DNA of 56,764 nt from Hyphomicrobiales bacterium (GCA_027489955.1 JAIXYZ010000003.1:1-56764), one strand, 5' to 3'. Positions 25,817-36,039 are shown, counted from the stretch's first letter. Notes: generated from the sequence alone by a model not told the origin. Numbers and translations are program-made.

Positions 25817-27664
25817 CTACCGCCGGCCGAAGAGCTTTTCGATGTCGGAGAGCTTGAGCTCCACGTAGGTGGGGCGGCCGTGGTTGCACTGGCCGGCGGA
25901 GGGGGTGATCTCCATCTGCCGGAGCAGCGCGTTCATCTCCTCCGGCTTGAGGCGGCGGCCGGACCGGATCGAGCCGTGGCAGGCGATAGAGGACAGGACG
26001 CGGTCCAGCCGGGCCTCCACGGGGGCGTCGCGCTCGTCCAGCAGCGCGTCGAGGGCATCGCGCAGGAGGCCCTTGATGTCGCCCCCGGCCAGGGCCGCGG
26101 GCACCTCGCGCACCGCGACCGCGCCGGGGCCGAAGCCCTCGACCACGAGGCCGGCCGCCTCCAGCAGCCCGGCTGCCGCCAGGAGGCGGTCGGCATCGGC
26201 GGGATCGAGGTCCACCACCTCCGGAATGAGCAGGATCTGGCGGGCGATGCCGCGGGCGGCGCGCTCCGCCTTCAGGCGCTCGTAGACGATACGCTCATGG
26301 GCCGCGTGCTGGTCGACGATGACGAGACCGTCCCGCGTCTGCGCCACGATGTAATTCGCATGGATCTGCGCGCGGGCAGCCCCGAGCGGCGCGTCCAGGG
26401 CCGGCGCGTCGTCTGCATGAGCGCGCGCATCGGCAGCGGGCAGGAAAGCGCTCGATATCTGTTCGTCCTGCGAACGAAACGGCGTTTGCGCCTCGGCGAA
26501 GCCCGGTAGAGGGCTGCCATGGGCATCTCCAGACGCCGCCGTGCCGCCCGTATCGACCGGAGCCTGCCAGCCCACGAATGTTCGTTGGACGAACGATTGC
26601 GGCTGACGGCCCGCCAGCGTCTGGAGTGCGTCGCGTCCGCCCTGCGCGGTGGCGCGGTGGCCGGCGGCGGCGATGGCGGCCCGCAGGGCGGAGACGACGA
26701 GGCCGCGCACCAGGCCCGGATCCCGGAAGCGGACCTCGCTCTTGGCCGGGTGGACGTTGACGTCCACCTCCCGCGGGTCGCAATCGACGCTCATGACGAG
26801 GATGGGATGGCGGTCGGCGGGCAGCACGTCCGCATAGGCCCCGCGCACGGCGCCGGAGAGCAGCTTGTCGCGCACGGGCCGGCCGTTGACCATCCAGTGC
26901 ACGTGGGAGGCCGAGCCGCGATGGGCGGTGGGCAGGCCCGCGAAGCCATGGACGCGCACGCCCTCGCGCATGACGTCGATCGGCAGGGCGTCGTCGACGA
27001 AGTCCGCGCCGACGATGCGGGCCGCGCGGCGCAGGGCGGCCGCCTCGTCGCTCCCCTCGGCGGGCAGGTCTATGGTCGAGATCGTGTCGCCGGCCAGGGT
27101 GAAGCGGATCGCCGGATGGGCGAGGGCCAGGCGCCGGACGATGTCCGCGACGGCCAGGGCCTCGGCCCTGTCGCTCTTGAGGAACTTCAGCCGGGCCGGG
27201 GTGGCGCCGAACAGGTCGGCGATCTCCACCCGCGTGCCGCGGGCGCCCGCGGCGGGGCGCACCGGCCCCTTGGCGCCCCCGTCGACGAGAATGGCGGCGG
27301 CCTGCGCGGCGTCCGCGGTGCGGGTGACGATGGACAGGCGCGCGACGGCGCCGATGGAGGGCAGCGCCTCCCCCCGGAAGCCCAGCGTGCCGATGGCGAA
27401 CAGGTCGCCGTCCGGCAGCTTGGACGTGGCGTGGCGCTCGACCGCCAGTTCCAGGTCCTGCGGGGTCATGCCCCGGCCGTCGTCGGTGACGCGGATGAGC
27501 CGGCGTCCCCCGGCCTCGATGACGACCTCGATGGCGCCGGCGCCGGCGTCGATGGCGTTCTCGACCAGCTCCTTGACGGCGGCCGCGGGCCGCTCGATCA
27601 CCTCGCCGGCCGCGATGCGGTCGACGAGGACGGGGTCGAGGCGGCGGACCGGGCTTGGAGCCAT
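25817..27664 (-). CDS. mutL: DNA mismatch repair protein MutL (endonuclease type)
   Basis: A 615-residue GHKL ATPase acting downstream of MutS. The N-terminus has RIAAGEVIERPAAAVKELVE, the ENAIDAGAGAIEV ATP site, DDGRGM and GFRGEALPSIG. After a linker (about residues 335-430) the dimerisation domain holds DQHAAHERIVYE, the DQHA(X)2E(X)4E metal motif of nicking MutL proteins. Supporting motifs are ACHGSIRSGR and CNHGRP. MutL itself should therefore nick DNA, without a MutH partner. It is followed upstream by pgi on the same strand with a 16-base gap. Confidence 0.96.
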   Translation of the reverse strand: MAPSPVRRLDPVLVDRIAAGEVIERPAAAVKELVENAIDAGAGAIEVVIEAGGRRLIRVTDDGRGMTPQDLELAVERHATSKLPDGDLFAIGTLGFRGEALPSIGAVARLSIVTRTADAAQAAAILVDGGAKGPVRPAAGARGTRVEIADLFGATPARLKFLKSDRAEALAVADIVRRLALAHPAIRFTLAGDTISTIDLPAEGSDEAAALRRAARIVGADFVDDALPIDVMREGVRVHGFAGLPTAHRGSASHVHWMVNGRPVRDKLLSGAVRGAYADVLPADRHPILVMSVDCDPREVDVNVHPAKSEVRFRDPGLVRGLVVSALRAAIAAAGHRATAQGGRDALQTLAGRQPQSFVQRTFVGWQAPVDTGGTAASGDAHGSPLPGFAEAQTPFRSQDEQISSAFLPAADARAHADDAPALDAPLGAARAQIHANYIVAQTRDGLVIVDQHAAHERIVYERLKAERAARGIARQILLIPEVVDLDPADADRLLAAAGLLEAAGLVVEGFGPGAVAVREVPAALAGGDIKGLLRDALDALLDERDAPVEARLDRVLSSIACHGSIRSGRRLKPEEMNALLRQMEITPSAGQCNHGRPTYVELKLSDIEKLFGRR

Positions 27665-27680
27665 GGCTGCCGTTCTGCGG

Positions 27681-29006
27681 TCAGCCCTGCGATTCGGCCA
27701 GATACTTCTTCGCGAGGATCTTGCCCTCCTCCACCGCCGGCTGGTCGTACGGGTCGATGCCGATGGCGTAGCCGGCCAGGATCGTCTCCAGCATGAAATG
27801 CATCAGGAGCGAGCCCAGCGTGCGCTCGTTGAGTTCCGGCACGTGGATCAGGCGGGTGGCGCAGCCGTTGCGGGCCAGCGTGTCGGCCGTGGCGCGCCCT
27901 TGCGCCGCCACCAGGTCGCCGATCGTGCGGTTGCCGAAATCGGGCTCGCCTCCGGCTTCGGCCAGGCGCGGCTCGATGCGCGGGCCCTTGCCGGCGATGC
28001 CGGTGGTGATGACGGTGAAGAGCTTGTCCTTCGGGCCGCCGAGATAGAGCTGGACCTGGCTGTGCTGGTCCACGGGGCCGAGGGCGCCGACGGGCTGGGT
28101 GCCGTTGCCGTTCTTGCCCAGGCTCTCGGCCCAGAGCTGGACCCACCACTTGGCCAGCCGCTCCAGCTTGTCGGCATAGCCCATCATGACGGCGACGGGC
28201 TTGCCCGACTGGGCGGCGGCGACGTTGACCGCCGCGCCCAGGGCCGCCGGGGTCTCGGCGACGCTGAGGCCCGCGCGCAGCGAGGCGACCGCCTCGGCGG
28301 CGCCGGCGCGGATGGCCGCGATGTCGAGGCCCAGCACGGCCGCGGGCAGCAGGCCGACATTGGTGAGCACCGAGAACCGGCCGCCGATGCCGGTGTGATG
28401 CTCCAGGAACGGCACGCCATAGGGCTCCAGCAGGCCGCGCAGCGCGTTGCGCTTGGCTCCCTCCTTCTGCGGCTCCGACAGGCCGAGAAAGGCGGCGCCG
28501 ACATCATGGCCCGCGGCTTCCAGCGCGGCGATGACCGCCATGGCCTGCATCAGGGTCTCGCCGGTGCCGCCGGACTTGGAGATGGCGGCAAAGCGCGTGG
28601 TGCCGAGCGGCAGGGTCTCCAGCAGGGCGGCGAAGGTCAGCGGATCGAGATTGTCGAGGAAGTGGACGCGCGGGCCCTTCATGAAGCGCGACAGGCCCGG
28701 CACCGCGTGACCGGCGAGCTGGGCCAGCGTCTGCGCGCCGAGGCTCGAGCCGCCGGTGCCGAGGAACACGACGTCCGTGGCGCCGTCCGTCAGGCGCCGG
28801 GCGGCGGCGCGGATGGCGTCGAGGTCGCCGGTCTCGGCGGGCATGGCCAGAAGCGGCAGGCGGCCCGTGGCGTCGTCCTCGCGCAGGCGCGCCAGCGCCT
28901 TTTCCGTCAGGGCCACCGCGCCGCCGATGGCGCCGCTGGCAAGGCCCGTCGCCCCGATGCGGCCCGCATGCACGCGTTCGATGTCCTGAGTGAAAGACAT
29001 TTCCAT
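27681..29006 (-). CDS. pgi: Glucose-6-phosphate isomerase
   Basis: A 441-residue phosphoglucose isomerase, the shorter bacterial form. VVFLGTGGSSLGAQTL and AISKSGGTGETLMQ bind the sugar phosphate. LEHHTGIGGRFSVLTNVG and GPVDQHSQVQLYLGGPKDK, with a catalytic His, match the SIS-fold isomerase signature. It links upper glycolysis or gluconeogenesis with the Entner-Doudoroff and pentose pathways. Start ATG 29006 has AAGGA 8 bases upstream; a second ATG follows two codons later. It lies 16 bases upstream of mutL. Confidence 0.93.
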   Translation of the reverse strand: MEMSFTQDIERVHAGRIGATGLASGAIGGAVALTEKALARLREDDATGRLPLLAMPAETGDLDAIRAAARRLTDGATDVVFLGTGGSSLGAQTLAQLAGHAVPGLSRFMKGPRVHFLDNLDPLTFAALLETLPLGTTRFAAISKSGGTGETLMQAMAVIAALEAAGHDVGAAFLGLSEPQKEGAKRNALRGLLEPYGVPFLEHHTGIGGRFSVLTNVGLLPAAVLGLDIAAIRAGAAEAVASLRAGLSVAETPAALGAAVNVAAAQSGKPVAVMMGYADKLERLAKWWVQLWAESLGKNGNGTQPVGALGPVDQHSQVQLYLGGPKDKLFTVITTGIAGKGPRIEPRLAEAGGEPDFGNRTIGDLVAAQGRATADTLARNGCATRLIHVPELNERTLGSLLMHFMLETILAGYAIGIDPYDQPAVEEGKILAKKYLAESQG

Positions 29007-29096
29007 AAGGCAATTCCTTGCTCGGGTGTCGGCAGGCGGGACCATAGGCTTGGCACCGCGTAACGCAAGATTCAACTCGACTACGGCGGTCCGGTT

Positions 29097-30374
29097 TCAG
29101 TCGAAACCGACGGGGCGGCCCGCGGCCGCCACCAGGAGGCGCCCGTCACCGAACAGGCGGGCGGCGACGCGGCGGGCCTCCTCCAGCGTCACGGCGGCGA
29201 CCAGGCCGTTGCGGCGGTCGATATAGTCGATGCCGAGCCCCTCGAAGGCGATGCCCATGAGCTCGCCCGCGATCTTGGTGGAGGTGTCGAACCGCAGCGC
29301 GTAGGAGCCGGTCATGTAGCGCTTGGCCTGCTCCAGCTCCGCCTCGGTCGGCCCGTCCTGCGCCATGCGGGCGATCTCCGCCCGGATGATGTCGAGGGCC
29401 TCGCGCGCCCGGTCGTTGCGGGTGGAGGTCGAGCCGTAATAGAGCGCGCCCTGGCGCAGCGGGTGGAGCCAGGTGCGCACGCTGTAGGCCATGCCGCGGC
29501 GCTCGCGCACCTCCTGCCACAGGCGGGAAGTGAAGGTGCCCTCGCCCAGGATGTGGTTGACCACGGCGGCGGCGATGAAGTCCGGATCGGAGCGCGCCAG
29601 GCCCGGCGCGCCGAAGACGAAGGTGGTCTGCGGCACGTCGAGATCGCGGATGTCGATCGCATCCAGCCCTCGGAAGGCGGCCGTCGGCGTCGGTGCAAGG
29701 CTCGCCGATGCGGGCAGGTCGCCGAAAAGCTCGTCGAGATAGGCGGACAGGCGCTCGGGCGTGACGGCGCCGACGCAGGTGACGACGAGGCTGTCGCGCG
29801 CCAGCGCCCCGGCCCGGAAGGCCTGCAGGTCGTCGCGGGTGATGGCGGACACGCTCTCCACCGAGCCTTGCGGGTGCGCGGCATAGGGGTGGCCGGCGAA
29901 GGCCAGCTCGAAGAAGCGGCGGGAGGCGGCGGAATCGGGATCGTTGGCGTCGTAGCGCAGGCCGGCCAGCGTCTCGGCCCGCAGGCGCTCCACGGCTTCC
30001 GGATCGAGCCGCGCCCGCGTCACGGCAAGGCGCGTGAGGCGGATCGCCTCGTCGGCGTTGCGGGCGAGGGTGCGCAGCGTGCCCTGGAACCAGTCGCGGC
30101 CGGAGGAAAAGGACAGCTCCACCGCCCGGTCGGCCAGGGCCTCCTGGAAGGCGGCCGCCGGCATGTCGCCCGCGCCCTCGTCCAGCAGGGCGGCGAGCAG
30201 GGCCGCAGTGCCGGCGCGGCCGGGCGCGTCCTGCGCCGAGCCGGCGCGGAAGGAGAATTCCAGCGCGAAGAGCGGGACCGCGTGCTCCTCAACCAGCCAG
30301 GCCTCGATGCCGCCGGGGGAGACCACCCGCTGCACGCGGCCGGAATGGGAGACCTTGCGAACGCTCGTGTCCAT
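29097..30374 (-). CDS. M16 peptidase-like protein, non-catalytic partner
   Basis: A 425-residue protein of the pitrilysin (M16) fold. Where the partner gene has the zinc motif HFLEH, this protein has GRAGTAALLAALLDEG, so it lacks the metal site. It keeps the substrate-binding Arg/Tyr feature RRGMAYSVRTW in its second half. Paired M16 subunits, one with zinc and one with Arg/Tyr, form heterodimeric processing peptidases (family knowledge). ATG 30374 is 13 bases downstream of the catalytic subunit's stop, so the two are co-transcribed. There is no clear signal peptide. Confidence 0.88.
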   Translation of the reverse strand: MDTSVRKVSHSGRVQRVVSPGGIEAWLVEEHAVPLFALEFSFRAGSAQDAPGRAGTAALLAALLDEGAGDMPAAAFQEALADRAVELSFSSGRDWFQGTLRTLARNADEAIRLTRLAVTRARLDPEAVERLRAETLAGLRYDANDPDSAASRRFFELAFAGHPYAAHPQGSVESVSAITRDDLQAFRAGALARDSLVVTCVGAVTPERLSAYLDELFGDLPASASLAPTPTAAFRGLDAIDIRDLDVPQTTFVFGAPGLARSDPDFIAAAVVNHILGEGTFTSRLWQEVRERRGMAYSVRTWLHPLRQGALYYGSTSTRNDRAREALDIIRAEIARMAQDGPTEAELEQAKRYMTGSYALRFDTSTKIAGELMGIAFEGLGIDYIDRRNGLVAAVTLEEARRVAARLFGDGRLLVAAAGRPVGFD

Positions 30375-30387
30375 GGTTCCGATCCGA

Positions 30388-31698
30388 TCAGGCCGCCACG
30401 AGCAGGCCGGTGACCGACCGCCGGGACTGGAGGACGCGCCGGGCGGCGGCATGGACGTCGGCGGCGGTGACCGCCTCGATCCGCGCCGGGCGGGCGGCGA
30501 CATCGGCCGCCGAGAGGCCGATCGTCAGGGCCGCGCCGATCTGGGACGCCAGCGCGTACTGGCTGTCCTGGGCATAGATCATCGCCGCGAGCAGGCGCGT
30601 CTTGGCGCGGGCGACCTCCTCCTCGGGGAAGCCGGAGGCGACGACCGCCGCGAGTTCCTCGTCGAGCGCCGCCTCGATCCGGTCCAGCGCCACGCCCTCG
30701 CGGGGCACCGCGTAGACGCCGAAGCGCGACAGGTCGACGGCGAGGGGCGAATAATGCGCGCCGACGGAGGCCGCGAGCTCAAGGTCGGCCACGAGCCGGC
30801 GGTACAGGCGCGAGATCGTGCCCCCGCCCAGGCAGCGGGCCAGGACCTCGAGCGCCTCGGTCTCGCCGGGGGCGGCGCCGGTGACCGACGGCGCGAGGTA
30901 GTAGCGCTGCAGCAGCGGCTGCTCGACCTTGGCGTCGGCGACGCTGACCCTGAGGCTCGCCACGATCTCCGGCTCGCGCACACGCGGCGCCCGGGGGGCG
31001 CGCGCCGGGGCGATGGGGCCGTAATGGGTGGCGGCGAGCGCCACGGCTTCCTGCGGATCGACGTCTCCCGCCACGACGAGGATGGCGTTGTCCGGCGCAT
31101 AGGCGCGGCGGTAATAGGCCAGCGCGTCTTCGCGGTTCAGGCCCTCGATCTCGTGCATCCAGCCGATGATCGGCGTGCCGTAGGGATGGTGCAGGTAGAG
31201 CGAGGCCATGAGGGCCTCGACGAGCTGGTGGCCGGGATCGCCGTCCACGCGCATGCGGCGCTCTTCCAGCACGACGTCTCGCTCGGGCGCGACGACCGCG
31301 TCGCTGAGGACGAGCCCGGTCATGCGGTCGGCCTCCAGCGCCATCATCGTGGGAAGGTGCTCCTTCGCCACGCGCTGGAAATAGGCTGTGTAGTCATAGG
31401 AGGTGAAGGCGTTCTCCTGGCCGCCGAGATCGGCGACGATGCGGGAGAAGACGCCGTCCGGATTGCGCTCCGTGCCCTTGAACATCAGGTGTTCGAGGAA
31501 ATGGGCGATGCCGGACTTGCCGGGCGGATCGTCCGCGGCGCCGGTCCGGTACCACACCATGTGGGTGACGACGGGGGCCCGGCGGTCCGGGATGACGACG
31601 ACCTGGAGGCCGTTGGGGAGCGTTTCGCCATGGACGGCGGGGCCGCCCGCGCTGGCGCCGGCCAGGGCAGGCGCGCCGGTTTCCGCGGATGCAGACAT
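30388..31698 (-). CDS. M16 zinc peptidase, catalytic subunit
   Basis: A 436-residue pitrilysin-family metallopeptidase. The inverted zinc motif HFLEH is at residues 66-70 after GKSGIA, with the distal Glu in MALEADRMTGLVL about 75 residues on. The second half shows GGTISRLYRRLV. The family degrades or processes peptides and is homologous to mitochondrial processing peptidase beta. No signal peptide is evident at this start, so the location is uncertain. It is followed by the non-catalytic partner gene. Confidence 0.92.
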   Translation of the reverse strand: MSASAETGAPALAGASAGGPAVHGETLPNGLQVVVIPDRRAPVVTHMVWYRTGAADDPPGKSGIAHFLEHLMFKGTERNPDGVFSRIVADLGGQENAFTSYDYTAYFQRVAKEHLPTMMALEADRMTGLVLSDAVVAPERDVVLEERRMRVDGDPGHQLVEALMASLYLHHPYGTPIIGWMHEIEGLNREDALAYYRRAYAPDNAILVVAGDVDPQEAVALAATHYGPIAPARAPRAPRVREPEIVASLRVSVADAKVEQPLLQRYYLAPSVTGAAPGETEALEVLARCLGGGTISRLYRRLVADLELAASVGAHYSPLAVDLSRFGVYAVPREGVALDRIEAALDEELAAVVASGFPEEEVARAKTRLLAAMIYAQDSQYALASQIGAALTIGLSAADVAARPARIEAVTAADVHAAARRVLQSRRSVTGLLVAA

Positions 31699-31747
31699 CA
31701 GGTCTTCCGGCTGGAGGGCCGGGCGGGCACGCGCCCGCCCGAAAGGA

Positions 31748-32401
31748 TCAGTTGCGGATGCCGGCCGCGTATTCCTTCTCGTTGGACTCGTTCAGGTCCT
31801 TGGCCGGCGCTTCCTGGCTCAGGACCTTCGGCAGCGGCGCGGTCGAGGCCGGCATGCGCAGCCCGCGCGGCGGATCGGTCAGGTAGCGGCGATCCGGCTC
31901 GGCGCCGTAGGCCAGAAGGTTCTCGGCCTCGGTGCGCTTGGTCTGCCGCAGCAGTTCCGGGTTCATGTAGGGGTTGTTGCGGTTCATGTCGCTGACCGTC
32001 GGGTCGGCGCGGGTGTCGGTCAGGCGGCGGCCGCGGCGGATCTCCTCCACCGAGAGGCGCCCGCCCTGGGACGGGTCCTGCGGGCCGGCGGTTCCGCGCG
32101 GCGCGCGGGCGGCCTCGGCGGCGCGGCGCTTGGCCTCGACGTCCGGGTCCTTCGGCCAGCCGGCGGTGCGCTGCTCGGCGGGCGCGATCGGGGCGGGCAG
32201 CGTGGCGCCCGGCGGCACGACCAGCGGCGGCCGCTCCCGATAGATGATTTCCTCTTTGTCCTTATCGATGAAGCCGAGCGTCCCCAGCAGGTCCTTCATG
32301 AAGACCCCTTCCTGGGCGAAGGCGGCCCCGGCGGGCAGGATCGCGGCGAGCGCGGCCCCGGCCAGGAGCGAACGGCGGAAGGATGGCAGACGATGACGCA
32401 T
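31748..32401 (-). CDS. Secreted protein, possibly DUF3035/BamF-related
   Basis: A 217-residue exported protein. The signal peptide is residues 1-29 (RRSLLAGAALAAILPAGAA, cleavage AFA-Q). The mature part contains ERPPLVVPPGATLPAP, which resembles the proline-rich core I remember from DUF3035, the BamF subunit of alphaproteobacterial beta-barrel assembly complexes. It lies between lspA and the M16 pair, as DUF3035 genes often do. There is no lipobox cysteine, unlike classical BamF. The rest is charged and low in hydrophobics, probably disordered. Confidence 0.6.
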   Translation of the reverse strand: MRHRLPSFRRSLLAGAALAAILPAGAAFAQEGVFMKDLLGTLGFIDKDKEEIIYRERPPLVVPPGATLPAPIAPAEQRTAGWPKDPDVEAKRRAAEAARAPRGTAGPQDPSQGGRLSVEEIRRGRRLTDTRADPTVSDMNRNNPYMNPELLRQTKRTEAENLLAYGAEPDRRYLTDPPRGLRMPASTAPLPKVLSQEAPAKDLNESNEKEYAAGIRN

Positions 32402-32494
32402 GTCCGGTCTCTCGGTTGAAAGGGCGGATGGAAGCGTCCGCCTTGCCCGGTCTTCGCGGCGATTTCGGGGCGGGACGGCCTGTCTAGGGGCGCG

Positions 32495-33001
32495 TCAATC
32501 CGCCCGGGCCCGCCGGTCGAAGACGAGGGAGTCATACAGAAGGCCGACCACTCCCGCAACGATGGCGGCGTCGGCGACGTTGAACACGTACCAACTGAAC
32601 GTGCCCCAGTGCAGGTGGACGAAGTCGAACACCGCGCCGTAGGCCGCCCGGTCGATGGCGTTTCCGATGGCGCCGCCCACGATCAGCCCCAGGCTGACCG
32701 CCAGGAACCTGCGCTCGGCCCGCCAGCACCAGATGCCAAGACCGATCGCCGCGACGATGGACAGGACGACCAGGATCCACCGGCCGAGATCGCCTTCCTG
32801 CTGGAACAGGCCGTAGCTGATGCCCCGGTTCCACACGACGGTGAGGTCGAGGAACGGCGCTACGGCGACGGGCGCGCGCAACGGCAGGTCGTAGCCGAAC
32901 ATCAGCCAGAGCTTGGAGACCTGGTCGGCCACCAGGACCGCCAGCGCCACCATGAAGCCGAGGCGGCCGGGCGCGCGCAGGGCGGGCGCGGCCGCGCTCA
33001 C
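32495..33001 (-). CDS. lspA: Lipoprotein signal peptidase
   Basis: A 168-residue inner-membrane aspartyl protease that cleaves prolipoproteins. There are four membrane helices. Catalytic aspartates are Asp126 in AVFDFV and Asp144 in FNVADAAI, with [11 protein letters not shown] and IGNAIDR as family motifs. The start is a GTG whose sequence overlaps the ileS stop (GTGA), so translation is coupled to ileS, the standard bacterial ileS-lspA order. Confidence 0.95.
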   Translation of the reverse strand: MSAAAPALRAPGRLGFMVALAVLVADQVSKLWLMFGYDLPLRAPVAVAPFLDLTVVWNRGISYGLFQQEGDLGRWILVVLSIVAAIGLGIWCWRAERRFLAVSLGLIVGGAIGNAIDRAAYGAVFDFVHLHWGTFSWYVFNVADAAIVAGVVGLLYDSLVFDRRARAD

Positions 33002-36000
33002 GCCGCGCGCTCCGCCGCCGCCTGCCATTCGCGCATGGCGAGGGCGTCGCGCGCAGTGATGCCGGGATAGTCCGGATCGGCGGTGGCCGGGTCGAAATAC
33101 TTCCAGGACCTGGCGCATTTCACGCCGTCCGCCGTGCGCGGCACGACCGCGACGCCGGGCACGTCCTCCAGGCGGAAGGCGTCGCCAGGCCCCTCCCCCG
33201 CCGCGATGGCGATGCCGGACGTGATGCAGACCTCGGCGAAGTCCACGCTCTCCACCGCGGCCCGCAGGTCAGGATCGGCGATGTGGACCAGCGGGGCGGC
33301 CTCCAGCGAGGCGCCGATGCGCTTGGCCGCGCGCTCGATCTCCAGCGCGCCGGTGACGACGCGGCGGACGCGGCGGATGCGGGCCCATTTCTCGGCCAGC
33401 GCGTCGTCGCGCCAGGATTCCGGGATTTCCGGCAGCAGTTCCAGGTGGATCGACCCGCCCGCCTCGCGGATGGCCGGATAGCGCTCGAGCCAGGCCTCCT
33501 CGGTGGTGAAGGGCAGGATCGGCGCCAGCCAGAGCGCGAGCGCCCTGAAGGCATGGTCGATCGCCTCCAACGCCCCGCGCCGCTTCGTGCTCGACAGGGG
33601 GTCGCAGTAGAGCGCGTCCTTGCGCATGTCGAAATAGAAGGCGGAGAGGTCGGCGGAGGTGAATTGCAGCACCGTCGCGACGATCTTCTTGTAGTCGAAA
33701 TCGGCGTAGGCCTGGCGGATAACGCCGTCCATCTCGGCGAGCCGGTGGAGGATGAGCCGGTCGGCCTCCTCCATCGCGCCGATACCGACATTCGCATCCG
33801 CATCGTGGTGGGCGAGCGAGCCCAGCATCCAGCGCAGCGTGTTGCGCAGCTTGCGGTAGGTCTCCACGAAGGTCTTGAGGATTTCCGGGCCGATGCGCAG
33901 GTCGTCGGAATAATCGGCGGCGGCCACCCACAGGCGCAGGATGTCGGCGCCGGACTTGGCGATGACGTCCTGGGGCGCCACCACGTTGCCCTTGGACTTC
34001 GACATCTTCTCGCCCTTCTCGTCCAGGACGAAGCCGTGGGTGAGGACGACGTCGTAGGGCGCGCGGCCGCGCGTGCCGCAGCTTTCCAGCAGCGAGGAAT
34101 GGAACCAGCCGCGGTGCTGGTCGGACCCTTCCAGATACATGACCGTGTCCGCGCCGCCGTCGGCCTTGCGCTTCAGGCCCTCCAGGGTCGGGAAATGGTC
34201 CGGGTCCTCCAGCGTGAAGGCATGGGTCGAGCCGGAATCGAACCAGACGTCGAGGATGTCGTCGACCTTCTCGTAGTCGGCCGGGTCCCGGTCCGGCCCG
34301 AGGAAGCGGGCGGCGGCGCCCGGCGCATACCAGGCATCGGCGCCTTCGGCCTCGAAGGCCTGGGCGATGCGGGCATTGACGACGTCGTCCTTCAGGATCT
34401 CGCCCGTGCGGCGGTCGACGAAGACGGTGATCGGCACGCCCCAGGCGCGCTGGCGCGACACGACCCAGTCCGGCCGGTTCTCGATCATGCCGGTGATGCG
34501 GTTCTCGCCGGCCGCCGGGACCCAGCGCGTCTGCCGGATCGCCCCGAGGGCGATGTCGCGCAGGGTGCGGTTGCCCAGGGCCGCCACCGGCCGGTCCATG
34601 GCGATGAACCATTGCGGCGTGTTGCGGAAGATGAGCGGCGCCTTGGAGCGCCAGGAATGCGGGTACTGGTGGCGCAGCTTGCCGCGGGAGACCAGCATCC
34701 CGGCCTCGACCAGGGCGGCGATGACGCGGCTGTTGGCGTCGCCCTCCTTGCCCTTGTCGTCGTAGACGCGGGCCCCGGCGAAGAGCGGCACGTGGGGGAA
34801 ATAGGCGCCGTCGGGCTGCACAGTGTGCGGCACGTCCGGCAGGTTCAGCCGCCGCTGGTTGGCGATCCAGAGATTGTAGTCGTCCGCGCCATGGCCTGGC
34901 GCGATGTGGACGAAGCCCGTGCCGGCATCGTCGGTGACGAAATCGCCAGCGAGCAGCGGCACGCCGCGCCCCTCGAAGGCGTAATAGGGATCGGCCTTGG
35001 CGAGCGGGTGCTCGCAGGTCAGCCCGGCCAGATCGCGCGCCGGGTCGATGTCGCAGACGAGCGAGAACCCGTCTTCCTCGATCTTGGCGGCCTTCATCAC
35101 GACCGGCGCGAGGGCCTTGGCGAGGAGCAGCGTCTCGCCCGCCTTCAGCCAGTTGCCCTCGGGGGCGGCGTCAACGCGGTACAGCCCGTAGGCGATCTTC
35201 TCGCCATAGGCGATGGCGCGGTTGCCCGGGATCGTCCAGGGCGTCGTCGTCCAGATGACGACGGAGGCTTTAGCAAGGTCGTCTTGCTCGTACGCGGCTC
35301 TAGCTACCGACAGTACTTGGCCAGCTGTACTCGGCGATACCCATTGGTCGTTGAGATAGTCGCGATCAAAACGGACCGGGAACTTCACGAAGATCGTCGT
35401 CGAGACGTGCTCGTGGTACTCGACCTCCGCCTCGGCGAGGGCGGTCTTCTCCACCACCGACCACATGACCGGCTTGGAGCCGCGATAGAGCTGGCCGCTT
35501 GTCGCGAAGGCCATGATCTCGCGGGCGATCTGCGCCTCGGCGGGGAAGGCCATGGTCGTATAGGGGTTGTCCCACTCGCCCTCGACGCCGAGCCGCTTGA
35601 ACTCCTCGCGCTGGACGTCGATCCACTTCTCGGCGAAGGCGCGGCACTGGCGGCGGAAGGCGTTCTTCTCCACCTCGTCCTTGTTCAGCCCCTTGGCGCG
35701 ATACTCCTCCTCGATCTTCCATTCGATCGGCAGGCCGTGGCAGTCCCAGCCCGGCACGTAGCTGGAATCGAAGCCGAGCATGCCCTGCGAGCGGACGACG
35801 AGGTCCTTGAGGATCTTGTTGAGCGCGTGGCCGATATGGATGTTGCCGTTGGCGTAGGGCGGCCCGTCATGGAGCACGAAGCGGGCGCGCCCGCTGGCGC
35901 TCTCGCGCAGGCGGCGCGACAGGCCGGTCGTCTTCCAGCGCTCCAGCAGGAGCGGCTCGCGCTCGGGCAGGCCGGCGCGCATGGGAAACTCGGTCTGGGG

Positions 36001-36039
36001 CAGGAACAGCGTCTTGGAATAGTCGGGGGCGTCGGTCAT
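32998..36039 (-). CDS. ileS: Isoleucyl-tRNA synthetase
   Basis: A 1013-residue class I synthetase. The HIGH site is GNIHIGHAL (residues about 66-73) and the KMSKS loop is EKMSKSKGN. The editing CP1 domain holds [13 protein letters not shown] near 261-273. The C-terminal part lacks a clear zinc-finger Cys cluster, as in alphaproteobacterial enzymes of this length. ATG 36039 was chosen because upstream residues are repeat-like. Residues about 224-258, just before the editing motif, are encoded by a stretch with much lower GC and rare codons (see the separate entry). The stop overlaps the lspA start. Confidence 0.96.
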   Translation of the reverse strand: MTDAPDYSKTLFLPQTEFPMRAGLPEREPLLLERWKTTGLSRRLRESASGRARFVLHDGPPYANGNIHIGHALNKILKDLVVRSQGMLGFDSSYVPGWDCHGLPIEWKIEEEYRAKGLNKDEVEKNAFRRQCRAFAEKWIDVQREEFKRLGVEGEWDNPYTTMAFPAEAQIAREIMAFATSGQLYRGSKPVMWSVVEKTALAEAEVEYHEHVSTTIFVKFPVRFDRDYLNDQWVSPSTAGQVLSVARAAYEQDDLAKASVVIWTTTPWTIPGNRAIAYGEKIAYGLYRVDAAPEGNWLKAGETLLLAKALAPVVMKAAKIEEDGFSLVCDIDPARDLAGLTCEHPLAKADPYYAFEGRGVPLLAGDFVTDDAGTGFVHIAPGHGADDYNLWIANQRRLNLPDVPHTVQPDGAYFPHVPLFAGARVYDDKGKEGDANSRVIAALVEAGMLVSRGKLRHQYPHSWRSKAPLIFRNTPQWFIAMDRPVAALGNRTLRDIALGAIRQTRWVPAAGENRITGMIENRPDWVVSRQRAWGVPITVFVDRRTGEILKDDVVNARIAQAFEAEGADAWYAPGAAARFLGPDRDPADYEKVDDILDVWFDSGSTHAFTLEDPDHFPTLEGLKRKADGGADTVMYLEGSDQHRGWFHSSLLESCGTRGRAPYDVVLTHGFVLDEKGEKMSKSKGNVVAPQDVIAKSGADILRLWVAAADYSDDLRIGPEILKTFVETYRKLRNTLRWMLGSLAHHDADANVGIGAMEEADRLILHRLAEMDGVIRQAYADFDYKKIVATVLQFTSADLSAFYFDMRKDALYCDPLSSTKRRGALEAIDHAFRALALWLAPILPFTTEEAWLERYPAIREAGGSIHLELLPEIPESWRDDALAEKWARIRRVRRVVTGALEIERAAKRIGASLEAAPLVHIADPDLRAAVESVDFAEVCITSGIAIAAGEGPGDAFRLEDVPGVAVVPRTADGVKCARSWKYFDPATADPDYPGITARDALAMREWQAAAERAA
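35263..35380 (-). other. Low-GC codon island inside ileS
   Basis: About 118 bases within ileS, coding for residues 224-258, run at about 54% GC over 35271-35370 by direct count. They use AGA, AGT, ACA, GTA, CTT, GCT and CAA codons that the rest of the gene avoids. A hairpin lies inside: CCGA and GTAC (35307-35316, two-base bulge) against GTACTCGG (35327-35334). The frame is intact. The segment lies at the base of the editing domain, immediately before [13 protein letters not shown]. Confidence 0.7.
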
